Counted from the first letter of the stretch, positions 18,789 to 28,449 are shown. The stretch is DNA of 64,000 nucleotides from Candidatus Babeliales bacterium (GCA_035944115.1 DASZBJ010000045.1:62001-126000), one strand, 5' to 3'. A program made the numbers and translations. The notes: generated by a model not told the origin, from the sequence alone.

Positions 18789-19073
18789 ATGAAAACAACA
18801 GCACAATCAATTTCATTTTTTGTCCTTTGCCTAACACTCACGCACTGGGCATCGCCAAAAAATACTATAAACGGACGCCTTACAAGGCAGCTACAAGTGA
18901 CAGAGCTGTCGATACGTGCACTGCAAGATGCAAAACGCGCTGCCCTAGATAGCAATACCCCTTTTACGCAAACAACTCAGTTGCAAAGCCTTCGTAATGA
19001 AAGGCATCGACTTTCAGGTGCCCTACGCAAGGCTGGTGAATCCCATGTTGCTATCTCTCGTCTCAAGAGATAA
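18789..19073 (+). CDS. small exported helical protein, third of a trio
   Basis: Not recognised. The 94-residue protein has a signal peptide (hydrophobic core about 8-21, HWAS region near the cleavage site). The mature part is a short, basic, helical chain (QVTELSIRALQDAKRAALDS). It follows the 226-residue gene by 63 bases on the same strand. An antisense frame across the same bases is taken as a shadow because this frame has the signal peptide and lies in series with similar genes. Confidence 0.55.
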   Translation: MKTTAQSISFFVLCLTLTHWASPKNTINGRLTRQLQVTELSIRALQDAKRAALDSNTPFTQTTQLQSLRNERHRLSGALRKAGESHVAISRLKR

Positions 19074-19477
19074 AGCAAAACTAGAAAAACCAACAACTTC
19101 CCCTTAAACTCTTGATACTTTGGTGACCACACCTACTCCAGAACCTACTACTTGGTAGGAGAGCGTATTTAAAAAAATTCGCTCATTTCATTATTTTTTA
19201 GACACGCTTTTCTTTTCACTATTAACTCTATCAATCAGTACCACCCGTATTATCATTGAGTTTATATCCCAAGCATCCCATAATACCCTCTCTTATACGT
19301 CATATTACCCTCAAAGCTTTAATACCCTGTCAAAATGCAAAAAAGCTATTTATTTTACGCAACATTCATGCTATAGTCCTTGGACCATTAAAACTAAAAA
19401 ATAATAGACAAAATAAGCCTTTACTGTAATCATTTTATAAACAAGAAATAACCAAACGCTCTCAGAACCATAAAGAA
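19074..19477. other. 404-base intergenic region
   Basis: No gene or RNA was recognised. A short inverted repeat, CCTAC/GTAGG, lies at about 19145-19160. An extended -10-like TGCTATAGT ends at 19377 and may drive the ABC transporter gene. It resembles the TGCTATACT upstream of hflX, and both are preceded by TTCA. Confidence 0.4.
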
Positions 19478-21280
19478 ATGAATAAACAAACAGATTCGCC
19501 TCTTCCTAATTCGTTTTTTAGCTGTATAAAATGGGCCTATGCCCCCTATAAAACATGGATAGCCTTTTTTATATTATGTGCAGGAATTGCCGGCCTTTAC
19601 TACGTCGTTTACTCATACCTTCTTAAACTCATTGTTGATTCTTTAAATGGCGCTTATACCGGTTCATCACTCACCACTACATTACTACTACCTACAATCT
19701 TATTTGTTCTGAACTATACGATTTATGACTTATCTTGGAAATCTACTCTCTATATTCATCTGAAAATTTCCCCCTTAATCAAAAATAAATTAATCAGTGC
19801 GCTCGTCAGCTACGTACATCAGCAGCCATACAGCTTTTCACAAAAAAACCCATCTGGTTCCATCGCTCATAAAATCAATATTCTGGTTGATAACATAGAG
19901 AAAATATCATATGAACCAACACGATTATTAATTCGTGGCAGCGTACAACTTATTACTGCAGTTATCTCTACTGGTTTATTTAATATCGTATTCTCACTCG
20001 GTCTTCTTATCTGGCCGCTATTATTTATCTCAATCAGCCTTCACTTTTCTAATAAAATCAAAAAACTGTCCCGCGCATACGCTGATGCCTACACCACCAC
20101 ATCAGGTATCATTGTCGATAGTCTTGCCAACACAAACAGTGTGCGTATTTTTGCCAGACGTGAATTTGAACAAAATAACCTTACCCATTTTTTAAATAAT
20201 CTTAAAGAGCGGTTCCGCACCAAAGAATATTACTTACTCAAATATACCGTCTGCCAAGGGCTGTCGGTCATAGCACTACTTACTTTCACACTCTTTTTCT
20301 TAGTACGATTAAAATCTCAAAATTTGTTAACTGTTGGTGATTTTATTTTCATACTTACCTTAATTCTTGATGTTGCAGATAATCTCTGGTCTCTCACTGA
20401 GCAAATAGATATTATTAACGATTCGATTGGTAAATGTAATCAAAGTTTACATGCATTACTCACACCGCTAGAGATTCAAGATGAACAGAATGCGCTACCA
20501 TTACACATCACCAACGGCAAAATAGAATTTAATCATGTTTTTTTTGAATATGATGCAACGTTACCATTATTCAAAGATATCAATATTCTTATACCACCAG
20601 GGCATAAATTGGGACTCGTTGGATATTCAGGTAGTGGTAAATCAACATTTGCCCATTTATTACTACGCCTTTTTGATACCACTTCGGGGTCAATTGTAAT
20701 TGATAATCAAAGCATCAAAACTGTCACCCAAGATTCTCTCCGGGCAAATATTGGTATGATTCTCCAAGATTTATCTTTGCTTAACAGAAGCATTATGGAA
20801 AACATACGATATGGTAACCCTAATGCTACTGACGATGAAGTGATAGATGTAGCAAAAAAAGTCGCTGCGCATGATTTTATTATAAAATTACCAAATGGAT
20901 ACGATACTATTGTCGGTGAACATGGCAACAAATTATCCGGTGGACAAAGGCAACGTATTCTTATTGCCCGTGTAATCCTTAAAAATGCTCCTATTTTAAT
21001 TTTAGATGAAGCTACTTCTCAACTTGACTCACTCTCAGAAATTGAGATTAAAAAAATACTTTGGACATTCATGGAACAAAAAACCACTATTGTTATAGCG
21101 CACAGATTATTAACATTACTCCATATGGATCGTATCCTAGTTTTTCAAAAAGGGGCTATTGTTGGTGATGGCACCCATCAAGAATTGCTTGAAAATTGCC
21201 CATTGTATAAAACCATGTGGGAAACTCAAATTAATGGCTTTTTACCAGAAAAAATCATATCACCAACCACAAACACCTAA
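19478..21280 (+). CDS. ABC transporter, fused membrane and ATPase domains (MsbA/ATM type)
   Basis: Half-transporter of 600 residues that should homodimerise in the inner membrane and export a substrate. The N-terminal 320 residues contain about six membrane segments. The C-terminal ATPase has Walker A GYSGSGKST (about 382-390), a Q-loop, the signature LSGGQRQR (about 487), Walker B ILILDEATS (about 508) and an H-loop (IVIAHRLLTL). The substrate (lipid A, lipid, peptide or drug) cannot be told from sequence. The ribosome-binding site is weak. The helicase gene starts 14 bases downstream. Confidence 0.88.
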   Translation: MNKQTDSPLPNSFFSCIKWAYAPYKTWIAFFILCAGIAGLYYVVYSYLLKLIVDSLNGAYTGSSLTTTLLLPTILFVLNYTIYDLSWKSTLYIHLKISPLIKNKLISALVSYVHQQPYSFSQKNPSGSIAHKINILVDNIEKISYEPTRLLIRGSVQLITAVISTGLFNIVFSLGLLIWPLLFISISLHFSNKIKKLSRAYADAYTTTSGIIVDSLANTNSVRIFARREFEQNNLTHFLNNLKERFRTKEYYLLKYTVCQGLSVIALLTFTLFFLVRLKSQNLLTVGDFIFILTLILDVADNLWSLTEQIDIINDSIGKCNQSLHALLTPLEIQDEQNALPLHITNGKIEFNHVFFEYDATLPLFKDINILIPPGHKLGLVGYSGSGKSTFAHLLLRLFDTTSGSIVIDNQSIKTVTQDSLRANIGMILQDLSLLNRSIMENIRYGNPNATDDEVIDVAKKVAAHDFIIKLPNGYDTIVGEHGNKLSGGQRQRILIARVILKNAPILILDEATSQLDSLSEIEIKKILWTFMEQKTTIVIAHRLLTLLHMDRILVFQKGAIVGDGTHQELLENCPLYKTMWETQINGFLPEKIISPTTNT

Positions 21281-21294
21281 CTTCACAATCTGCT

Positions 21295-23550
21295 ATGCAA
21301 ACTCTCTATAACGCTACGGCGCAATTTAACGACTTTCTTACAACCAATTTAAATGAGGCCCAAACAGCTGCAGTTACCCATACCGATGGATCTCTTTTGA
21401 TTATCGCGGGAGCTGGATCTGGAAAAACGCGTATCATCACCGCTCGAATTGCACACTTAATATTGAATCATGATGTTCCTCCTCATGAAATCGTTGCGCT
21501 AACCTTTACCAATAAAGCTGCGCAAGAGATGAAGGAACGTATCATGCATTTTTTACAATCAGACCGCCAACTGCCATTCATCGGTACATTCCATTCATAC
21601 TGCGTCTATCTTTTAAAAAGATATCCCGCATATGCAAGCACTCCTTTTTTTTCCATTCTCGATGAAGATGATCAAAAAAAAATAATTACCGGGATTATAG
21701 CACGCAGCAACCTGACTAAACAAACAAACGTAAAAACAGTTTTATATCAGATTTCACGCATCAAAAACAGATTAATTCGCCCCAGCGACTTACAGGATTT
21801 TTATGATCATGATCCACTTCTTGCACGGATGTATCATGCGTACGAGCAAGAACGCATAGCGAGTAAGTGCTTTGATTTTGATGACTTACTTCTTGAAGGA
21901 CTAAAATTATTTAACAACAGCGAATTCAGAGAAATGTTTCAACAAAACATTCGCCATATTCTTGTTGATGAGTATCAAGATACCAACGTAGTACAACATG
22001 AGCTCCTACAACGCATGGCAAAAAACTGCGAAAAACAGTTTACTGTACAATCAATTTGCGTAGTCGGCGATGAGGATCAATCCATTTATTCCTGGCGAGG
22101 CGCGACGGTTACCAATATTGTCAATTTTAAGAATGATTTTCCTAATACAACTACTATAAAAATTGAACAAAACTATCGTTCGGTACAACCGATTCTTCAT
22201 GTAGCAAACGCAGTGATTCAACATAATACAATACGTAATCCCAAAAAACTGTGGTCAGATCGTACCGCTCAAGATCGCATACGGACAATAACCTGTTTGT
22301 CTGAACTACATGAAGGTGATGCCCTTGCACAATTTTTACTCGTAACCACAAAAAAAGATCCTGAAACGCGAGCCGCAATTTTATACCGAACGCACTTTCA
22401 ATCCCGTGCCATTGAAGAAGCGCTCATTAAAAATTCCATTCCCTATAAAATAATCGGCGGAACTCAATTTTATGAACGTAAAGAGATTAAAGATTTACTC
22501 GCATATCTCCGCTTACTCATAAATCCATTTGATCGTCCCTCTTTTTTCCGTGTTGTTAATTGCCCATTACGCGGACTGGGAACTAAATTTGAAGAGATTT
22601 TTTACGAACGTTGGCACCAACAGCCATTTCTTACATTCACCGATCTAGCATATGCCCTGATTCATGACAAAGAAGTCACCCAAATAAAACAATCTGCTCT
22701 CACTGATTTTATACAGATTTTTGCTACTGCTCCGTTACAACAATCTCCGAGCATTATCCTCAATCATATTATCAATAAAACACAGTATATTGCGTATCTC
22801 AAAAAAACGTACGAATTACAAGAAGCTCAAGAACGAATTGATAACATTACTGAGCTCATTAACGCAGTGAAACATTTTGAATCTATTGGTACCAATACCA
22901 TTGAGTTATTTCTTAATGAAGTTGCTTTAATGAGTGATCTGCAAAAAAAACAGGATGCTCATGCAAATCCGGTATTAATGATGACCATTCATGCAGCCAA
23001 AGGGCTTGAATTTGATACAGTAATTATGCCTGGCCTTGAAGAAAATCTCTTTCCTAGCTCGCGATCCATTTTTGAAAATGAAACATTAGAAGAGGAACGA
23101 CGCCTCTTTTATGTTGGTATTACCCGGGCTCGAGAACGATTATTAGTATCACATTGCCGTTATCGATATACCTATGGACAGATGACGGATCAGCTCCCAT
23201 CACGATTTCTTGATGAACTACCAAAACAGTATGTTTTACAACAAAACTGTTCTCAGAGCCGTCCGCCAGAAATAAAGATATTCTTTTCACAATGGTTAAA
23301 TGTACAAGACAGTAGCGCTCCGCAATCACCAATACTCACCTTTGGAACGGCATCTAAAAGCAACCAAAAAACAACATCCACTGCAACCTCAACAGGCATA
23401 TGGCAAAAGCATCAGCCCATTAAACATGCAAAATTTGGTGTTGGAATCGTTCAAGAAGTAGAACATCGTGCCGATCGTTCATACATCATTACCGTAAAAT
23501 TCAAAACGGAAACGAAAAAAATAAACGCACAATTTTTAGAGAAGATATGA
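21295..23550 (+). CDS. uvrD: UvrD/PcrA-type superfamily 1A DNA helicase
   Basis: 3'-to-5' DNA helicase for nucleotide-excision or mismatch repair and for removing RecA or RNA polymerase. The 751-residue protein has the Q-motif (LNEAQTAAVTH), Walker A AGAGSGKT (about 38-45), GTFHSY, DEYQDTN, GDEDQSIYSWRGA, NYRS, TIHAAKGLEFD and VGITRARERLLVSH, in the correct order. The C-terminal HAKFGVGIVQEVE segment is the Tudor-like RNAP-binding module of PcrA. A terminator hairpin overlaps the end of the unit. Confidence 0.95.
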   Translation: MQTLYNATAQFNDFLTTNLNEAQTAAVTHTDGSLLIIAGAGSGKTRIITARIAHLILNHDVPPHEIVALTFTNKAAQEMKERIMHFLQSDRQLPFIGTFHSYCVYLLKRYPAYASTPFFSILDEDDQKKIITGIIARSNLTKQTNVKTVLYQISRIKNRLIRPSDLQDFYDHDPLLARMYHAYEQERIASKCFDFDDLLLEGLKLFNNSEFREMFQQNIRHILVDEYQDTNVVQHELLQRMAKNCEKQFTVQSICVVGDEDQSIYSWRGATVTNIVNFKNDFPNTTTIKIEQNYRSVQPILHVANAVIQHNTIRNPKKLWSDRTAQDRIRTITCLSELHEGDALAQFLLVTTKKDPETRAAILYRTHFQSRAIEEALIKNSIPYKIIGGTQFYERKEIKDLLAYLRLLINPFDRPSFFRVVNCPLRGLGTKFEEIFYERWHQQPFLTFTDLAYALIHDKEVTQIKQSALTDFIQIFATAPLQQSPSIILNHIINKTQYIAYLKKTYELQEAQERIDNITELINAVKHFESIGTNTIELFLNEVALMSDLQKKQDAHANPVLMMTIHAAKGLEFDTVIMPGLEENLFPSSRSIFENETLEEERRLFYVGITRARERLLVSHCRYRYTYGQMTDQLPSRFLDELPKQYVLQQNCSQSRPPEIKIFFSQWLNVQDSSAPQSPILTFGTASKSNQKTTSTATSTGIWQKHQPIKHAKFGVGIVQEVEHRADRSYIITVKFKTETKKINAQFLEKI

Positions 23551-23554
23551 AAAT

Positions 23555-23590
23555 AGGAGATGACTCTTGGGCTATCTCCTTTTATTTTTT
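23555..23590 (+). terminator. rho-independent terminator after uvrD
   Basis: AGGAGAT (23555-23561) pairs with ATCTCCT (23574-23580) around a 12-base loop, followed by a T-rich run to 23590. Confidence 0.75.
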
Positions 23591-24575
23591 AAAAGCTGTA
23601 AACACAACCAAGGGTAAGACCTTGCAGATATATAGTTCCTCCAGAAAACAGATTCGCCTCTAATAATATTTTCTGTTCAAACCCAAGGTATGTATCTATA
23701 GAGCAACGACACCAATCTTTTGCATATCCAAAACCGCAAAAAAACCCTAATGTAGATACAGGCACAATGCGCCACTGATCAGACTTAACGGTTCCGCTTA
23801 ATGCATCAAATCCTTCTAAACAAGCCTTTCCCCTAGATTGAGTGCAAATAATTGAGCTTGCAAGACCAGCGCGTAAAGAGAATCCATGCCCTAAATACCT
23901 ATCACTTGACCAGCCAAATTTAACACCTCCTCCTTTTAAAGTGCCTTCCAGATTAGCAACAACGCGTGCATTATCAGTATCACCACTTATATACGCGTGC
24001 TGATCCACAATGAGCGCTTCCAATCCTATAGATGCTGTATTAGTGACCTTACCTGATATACATTGCTCCCACACGAAATCGAGATTTGCACACTCTATTT
24101 TCCCTCGCCACTGCATATGAGCTTGTCTAAATAACATCTGATTATTACTAATAAAAGACAATATAGGAAAGCCAATACCAAGAAAAACTATTGATGGCTG
24201 GGGACACCAGCGATTGAAATCTGCACATACTGGTATATGCGTAAAGCTCGCCTCTATTTGTAGATTTGCCCGAGGACATGTATATGCTGCAACAACTTTA
24301 TATCCATTAGTAGCCCTAAATCGTGGCCGCAGAGTATCAACAAGCTCTGCCTTGTTACTCGCAGCATCTGTTACAAAAAGTTCTGCCCCCAAATCCATTC
24401 TATGTGATTCTAATCGCCAAAACTTCCAATCTGCTCCGACAGATAAAGTTCCCCACGAATGCTTGTTATCGTTATATATCGGCCTTACATCACAAAACAG
24501 ATCATTCTGAGATGGCACAACAGTGTTTACAATCCCAAGAAATGCGTTGGCAACCAAAAATATTTTTTTCATCAT
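23589..24575 (-). CDS. predicted cysteine-rich outer-membrane beta-barrel, MOMP-like
   Basis: The 328-residue protein has a signal peptide (KKIFLVANAFLGIVNTVV) and then alternating amphipathic strands, and it ends in a terminal Phe (CVYSF) as outer-membrane barrels do. About a dozen cysteines are spread through the mature part, including WCRCS. By memory the C-terminal third resembles the Legionella/Chlamydia major outer membrane protein group (PF05150-like): HGFSLRAGLASSI, a WCRCS strand, and IYLQGLTLG just before the end. If correct, it is a porin that may be disulfide cross-linked. The barrel call is firmer than the family call. Confidence 0.6.
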   Translation of the reverse strand: MMKKIFLVANAFLGIVNTVVPSQNDLFCDVRPIYNDNKHSWGTLSVGADWKFWRLESHRMDLGAELFVTDAASNKAELVDTLRPRFRATNGYKVVAAYTCPRANLQIEASFTHIPVCADFNRWCPQPSIVFLGIGFPILSFISNNQMLFRQAHMQWRGKIECANLDFVWEQCISGKVTNTASIGLEALIVDQHAYISGDTDNARVVANLEGTLKGGGVKFGWSSDRYLGHGFSLRAGLASSIICTQSRGKACLEGFDALSGTVKSDQWRIVPVSTLGFFCGFGYAKDWCRCSIDTYLGFEQKILLEANLFSGGTIYLQGLTLGCVYSF

Positions 24576-24645
24576 ATGCTCTTAGTTTTATATGTTAAAA
24601 TTTTAGATGTACTATCTTTAGCAGGGATTTCATATTTTAACAATA

Positions 24646-24673
24646 AAAAAGTAGCCTATGAAGGCTACTTTTT
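24646..24673 (-). terminator. rho-independent terminator for the 199-residue membrane protein gene
   Basis: An 11-bp perfect stem (24646-24656 with 24663-24673) has a 6-base loop. On the minus strand it is followed by a T-run, and it lies 23 bases beyond the stop. Confidence 0.75.
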
Positions 24674-24696
24674 AAAAACTATTTAAAAAAATATAA

Positions 24697-25296
24697 TTAT
24701 TCAGCTTCTACATTCTCAAATAAATTTGTCGCAAATGATGCTTGCTTAAATTCAAGCGGTGCCGCAAGCGTACGTCCTTTAAATAGAAAACCATTTTCAT
24801 CTTTAAGCATTACAGCAACATCTGCATTTTCATCCAGTTTAAGATCTTTTCCTACTACTTTACCATTGGGTAATCGAACTCCGACTCCGGGTGTAATAAA
24901 ATATCCTTTATGGGTATATACAATCATATATTCTTGTCGAGATATCTTAGGATTTTGCTGCAAATATGGTCCATCCCATTTATCTGGATAAGCCAAATTC
25001 ATTGAACCCACCTCTGACCCAACAAACCCATTTTTCTTAATTTGCAAAAAATTAATTCTATTTTTTTGATAATCAAAACTAATAACATGACAAGATTCAT
25101 CAATGCGCTTAAATATCCCAACCAGCGCCTCAACATCTTCTGCAATCAAATATCCAACATCTGATCGTGATCGATATAATCCATCTACAACAAATATAAT
25201 GCAGACTAAAAAAATCACGCCAATAATTATTAGTGATGTCCCGTTATATGAAAAAAAACTGTTTTTCGATTTAAAAGACGAAGATCGATTGGACAT
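24697..25296 (-). CDS. single-pass membrane protein of unknown function, pseudopilin-like C-terminal region
   Basis: Not recognised with certainty. The 199-residue protein has a short basic, Ser-rich N-terminus, one membrane segment at about 22-41 (LIIIGVIFLVCIIFVVDGLY), and a soluble remainder. The pattern DKWDGPYL followed by a short strand-rich tail recalls type II secretion pseudopilins, where W-GPY-like motifs occur. However, there is no prepilin peptidase cleavage site before the hydrophobic segment. It is a single gene with its own terminator. Confidence 0.6.
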   Translation of the reverse strand: MSNRSSSFKSKNSFFSYNGTSLIIIGVIFLVCIIFVVDGLYRSRSDVGYLIAEDVEALVGIFKRIDESCHVISFDYQKNRINFLQIKKNGFVGSEVGSMNLAYPDKWDGPYLQQNPKISRQEYMIVYTHKGYFITPGVGVRLPNGKVVGKDLKLDENADVAVMLKDENGFLFKGRTLAAPLEFKQASFATNLFENVEAE

Positions 25297-25400
25297 ATTA
25301 TTCTCCTTTACAACTGTTGATTAATACATCTCTGCACCCTACTATAACCAACAAACATAAAAGAAGAGTTCTCTGTAATTAACAATAAAAACAGTATCAT

Positions 25401-26405
25401 CTAAAAATAATCAACTTTGATCGCATGACGAACTTGATGCATCGTTTCTGATGCAACAGCCTGGACTTTTTCTGTTCCTGTTTTCAAAATCTCCATTACA
25501 AAGTCAATATTGTGCGAAAATTCGGTTCTGCGCTTACGGATTGGATCAAGAAAATTATTGAGTACATCAATTAAATATCGCTTGATTTTTACGTCACCAA
25601 GCCCACCGCGTTGGTAATGCTCTTTAAGCTCACGCACTCTCTCAACATCTGAATCAAACACATCTAAATAACAAAATACTGTATTACCTTCAACCTTACC
25701 TGGATCTTCTACACGAATATGATTTGGATCCGTATACATACTCATCACTTTTTTCGCGACTATATCAGAATCATCTGATAAAAAAATCGCATTGCCCAAC
25801 GATTTACCCATTTTTGCAGCACCATCTGTGCCAACCAACCGATCTACTTTTGCAATTAAAGGTTCTGCCTCCACCAACACGTCGGTATTATAAATACGAT
25901 TGAAGGTACGCACAATTTCATTAGTTTGTTCAATCATAGGCAGTTGATCTGCGCCAACAGGAACCACACTGCCTTTAACAATGGTAATATCCGCTGCTTG
26001 ATGTACCGGATACATCAAAAATCCCGCTGGTAATGATTCACCAAATCCTTTTTGTTGTATCTCTGTTTTCACGGTAGGATTTCGCTTGAGACGGCTCACT
26101 GTAACCAAATTCAAATAAATAATAGTAAGTTCAGCAATTTGTGGAATCATCGATTGAATAAAAATCGTCGTTTTTTGTGGATCAATACCAACTGCTAAAT
26201 AATCCAAAACAACTTCAACCACATTATTTCGCACCTTTTCCGGATTTGCAAAATTATCAGTCATTGCTTGTAAATCAGCAAGCATCACGTATTGCGTATA
26301 CTGATCTTGCAACATCACACGATTACTCAACGAACCAACATAATGACCTAAATGCAATGGACCTGTCGGCCTATCACCAGTTAAAACAATCTTATTCTGT
26401 TGCAT
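25401..26405 (-). CDS. trpS: tryptophanyl-tRNA synthetase
   Basis: Class I synthetase that charges tRNA-Trp. From the ATG at 26405 (TAAGGAAT upstream) it has 334 residues, the normal bacterial length. The HIGH signature appears as HLGH (18-21) after GDRPTGP, and the KMSKS loop as KMGKS in [11 protein letters not shown]. The [20 protein letters not shown] segment is the usual core motif. A TTG start at 26420 would add five residues and lacks support. A tRNA-Trp gene is present elsewhere in the window. Confidence 0.96.
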   Translation of the reverse strand: MQQNKIVLTGDRPTGPLHLGHYVGSLSNRVMLQDQYTQYVMLADLQAMTDNFANPEKVRNNVVEVVLDYLAVGIDPQKTTIFIQSMIPQIAELTIIYLNLVTVSRLKRNPTVKTEIQQKGFGESLPAGFLMYPVHQAADITIVKGSVVPVGADQLPMIEQTNEIVRTFNRIYNTDVLVEAEPLIAKVDRLVGTDGAAKMGKSLGNAIFLSDDSDIVAKKVMSMYTDPNHIRVEDPGKVEGNTVFCYLDVFDSDVERVRELKEHYQRGGLGDVKIKRYLIDVLNNFLDPIRKRRTEFSHNIDFVMEILKTGTEKVQAVASETMHQVRHAIKVDYF

Positions 26406-26507
26406 ATTATTCCTTACCAATCATATTCATCTATTGCAGTAGTGTAACCGCTTGATACTGCTTATTCAAGCAATTTACACAGTTTTCTAGACCTAAAAGA
26501 TAATTTT

Positions 26508-26536
26508 TTGAAATGCTCATATATGACATATATATT
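26508..26536 (+). promoter_or_regulatory. sigma-70 promoter of the CdaA-like operon
   Basis: TTGAAA (26508-26513) and TATATT (26531-26536) are separated by the optimal 17 bases. Transcription from about 26543 excludes an upstream ATG at 26513 and points to the ATG at 26561, which has GGAGG. Confidence 0.6.
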
Positions 26537-26560
26537 ATTATAATCTTTACGGAGGGTGTA

Positions 26561-27418
26561 ATGGCTATACAAGGAACAACGTTACAGCTTATACCTACAT
26601 TTTTCATTTGGCGGGACCTAATCGAAATTATTTTTTTCACCAGCATTATTTACGCTATCTCTTTGTGGCTCAAAAATGATCTTCATAAAAATTTACTTGG
26701 CTATTTTTATCTTTATTGTGGATGCTTTTTTGTAACAAATATCGCATCGCTACCAACCATCAACTGTTTTCTTTTAATGTGTGCTCCGATAGCGCTATTA
26801 CTTTTTATTATTTTCCACCAATTTACGTTGCAAAAAAACTTCGTCGCATTACGTAATATTATCCCAATAACAGAAAAAAAATCCCATTGGCTTGAAACCG
26901 TTATACAAGCTTGCTTAATCAACATAAACAGAAATAAAGAAATAACCTGTATAATCGAGCACACGGATAGCTTAGAAAACATGATCAATACGCCATTACA
27001 ATTTCATGCTGATATTTCTAATGAACTTATGCAACTACTTATTAACAGCAACTCTTTTGATCAAACTCAAATGCTCTGGCTCACATCAACCGGTAAAATT
27101 GTTGGTATAAACGGACAATGGAAAGCAACACCACAGACAGAAACGCATGGCGCGAAAAAATCAACCAGCTGGATAGAAGATACAATCTTATATAGCGAAA
27201 AAACAGATGCAATAATTATTAAAATATCTCCTATGCAACATACATTCACTATCATCACTCATGGAACTGTATATCATCATGTAACCCCATCTAACACCAT
27301 TACATTTATTACCAAACAAATCAGTACTCACTCATCCTCTTACAAAAAAGGAGAAACTGCACATGCTCACACACCTCAAACAGCTAAAAAACAACCTGCT
27401 GCACAACGCATTCATTAA
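26561..27418 (+). CDS. degenerate CdaA/DAC-domain membrane protein, probably not a cyclase
   Basis: The 285-residue protein (from the ATG at 26561) has the plan of CdaA: about three N-terminal membrane segments (about 15-95) then a cytoplasmic domain. Recognisable CdaA features include RDLIEIIFFTSIIYA at the start and HADISNELMQLLINSNSFDQ where active enzymes have DAKISSELL then LHDGA. Here DGA is DQT (167-169) and the downstream RHR motif is missing. Active cyclases need both to make cyclic di-AMP from ATP, so catalysis is unlikely. The next gene is a CdaR/YbbR-like protein, the usual partner, which supports the assignment. A Lys/His/Ala-rich tail overlaps it by 56 bases. Confidence 0.6.
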   Translation: MAIQGTTLQLIPTFFIWRDLIEIIFFTSIIYAISLWLKNDLHKNLLGYFYLYCGCFFVTNIASLPTINCFLLMCAPIALLLFIIFHQFTLQKNFVALRNIIPITEKKSHWLETVIQACLININRNKEITCIIEHTDSLENMINTPLQFHADISNELMQLLINSNSFDQTQMLWLTSTGKIVGINGQWKATPQTETHGAKKSTSWIEDTILYSEKTDAIIIKISPMQHTFTIITHGTVYHHVTPSNTITFITKQISTHSSSYKKGETAHAHTPQTAKKQPAAQRIH

Positions 27419-27779
27419 ACTATGTTCATGCATTATTGGGTATGGCATCTGGTCTACACTCAGCAACTGGTACCCGATTGATATATCATTATCAGTACCA
27501 CTTTGCTTTTACGGCTCAGATAAAACAATTACTGCTCCTGAAACCATACAAGTGCTGCTGCGCGGCAAGCGAACCACCATTGCTACTATTGATCAAACAA
27601 CTATCGCATTACACATAAACGGCGACTCGCTCCATGCTGGCCCAAATCAAATAACGGTAGAAAATAATAATTTATTTCTACCAAGCAATATACATGTGGT
27701 AAGCTATAAACCTGCAAACCTAACTATTTTTGTCGCTAATAATACACCTATTACAGAAGGTCTTACACAACAATTATGA
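27363..27779 (+). CDS. CdaR/YbbR-like membrane protein
   Basis: The 138-residue protein has an N-terminal signal-anchor (NAFIKLCSCIIGYGIWSTLS, about 15-34). One YbbR-type beta domain follows: VPLCFYG, then ETIQVLLRGKRTTIATID, then ALHINGDSLHAGPNQITV, the repeated strand pattern of YbbR. Bacterial CdaR proteins have several YbbR repeats and regulate CdaA from outside the membrane; this one seems to have a single repeat. It overlaps the CdaA-like gene by 56 bases and the DUF502 gene by four, so the three are cotranscribed. AAAGGAG precedes the ATG within the upstream gene. Confidence 0.6.
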   Translation: MLTHLKQLKNNLLHNAFIKLCSCIIGYGIWSTLSNWYPIDISLSVPLCFYGSDKTITAPETIQVLLRGKRTTIATIDQTTIALHINGDSLHAGPNQITVENNNLFLPSNIHVVSYKPANLTIFVANNTPITEGLTQQL

Positions 27780-28414
27780 TAAAAGAATTAAGAAAACAAC
27801 TTTCTCTTATAATCCATTATACTTGGTCAATATTTTTAAATGGTTTATTTACCTTGTTACCGATTACACTTACGATTGCCGTGTTTAATTTTTCATTACG
27901 CTTGCTTAAAAATTGGGTTGCGCCTATCAATCGTCTACAGCTACCTATATTAACCTGGACCCCCCATGCAGATGTTATACTTGTTATCATTTTGATATTT
28001 TTAACTGGTATCATACTACGATTATTTATTATTCGTTCTATTATACATGCCTTTGAAAAACTTCTCCTACGCATCCCCTTCATCCGACCATTATATTCCG
28101 GAATCAAACAACTCGTATTTGCGTTTGATCCTAAAAATAACATGAGCTTTAAAAAAATTGTGATCGTTCAATTCCCACGACCAGGAATTTATAGTATTGG
28201 ATTTATGACTGGAGAATTCCCAACGCAGTTCATACCTAATACAGAAGTACCATTTGTTAACGTATTTATTCCTACTACCCCAAATCCTACAAGCGGTTTT
28301 TTAGTAGTTGTACCTATGTCAGATATTACGGTGCTTACTATCACTCATCAAGAAGCGATGGCGCTCATTATGTCCGGTGGCATTATACAACCAAAACACT
28401 TTGAACAAAAATAA
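27776..28414 (+). CDS. DUF502-family membrane protein
   Basis: The 212-residue protein has two membrane segments (about 20-42 and 66-88) and a conserved cytoplasmic part with RIPFIRPLYSGIKQLVFAF, FPRPGIYSIGFMTG and VFIPTTPNPTSGFLVVVP, the hallmark blocks of DUF502. The family's biochemical function is not established; it is common in bacteria and plants (the LCV/CONTINUOUS VASCULAR RING group). The ATGA overlap with the YbbR-like gene shows translational coupling. Confidence 0.85.
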   Translation: MIKELRKQLSLIIHYTWSIFLNGLFTLLPITLTIAVFNFSLRLLKNWVAPINRLQLPILTWTPHADVILVIILIFLTGIILRLFIIRSIIHAFEKLLLRIPFIRPLYSGIKQLVFAFDPKNNMSFKKIVIVQFPRPGIYSIGFMTGEFPTQFIPNTEVPFVNVFIPTTPNPTSGFLVVVPMSDITVLTITHQEAMALIMSGGIIQPKHFEQK

Positions 28415-28449
28415 CCATACACAAAATGTCCCCAGTATTCTTAAGGATT

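Noticed and set aside
19145-19160. Small inverted repeat in the 404-base gap
   Set aside because: Five base pairs is too short and it has no T-run, so it is not called a terminator.
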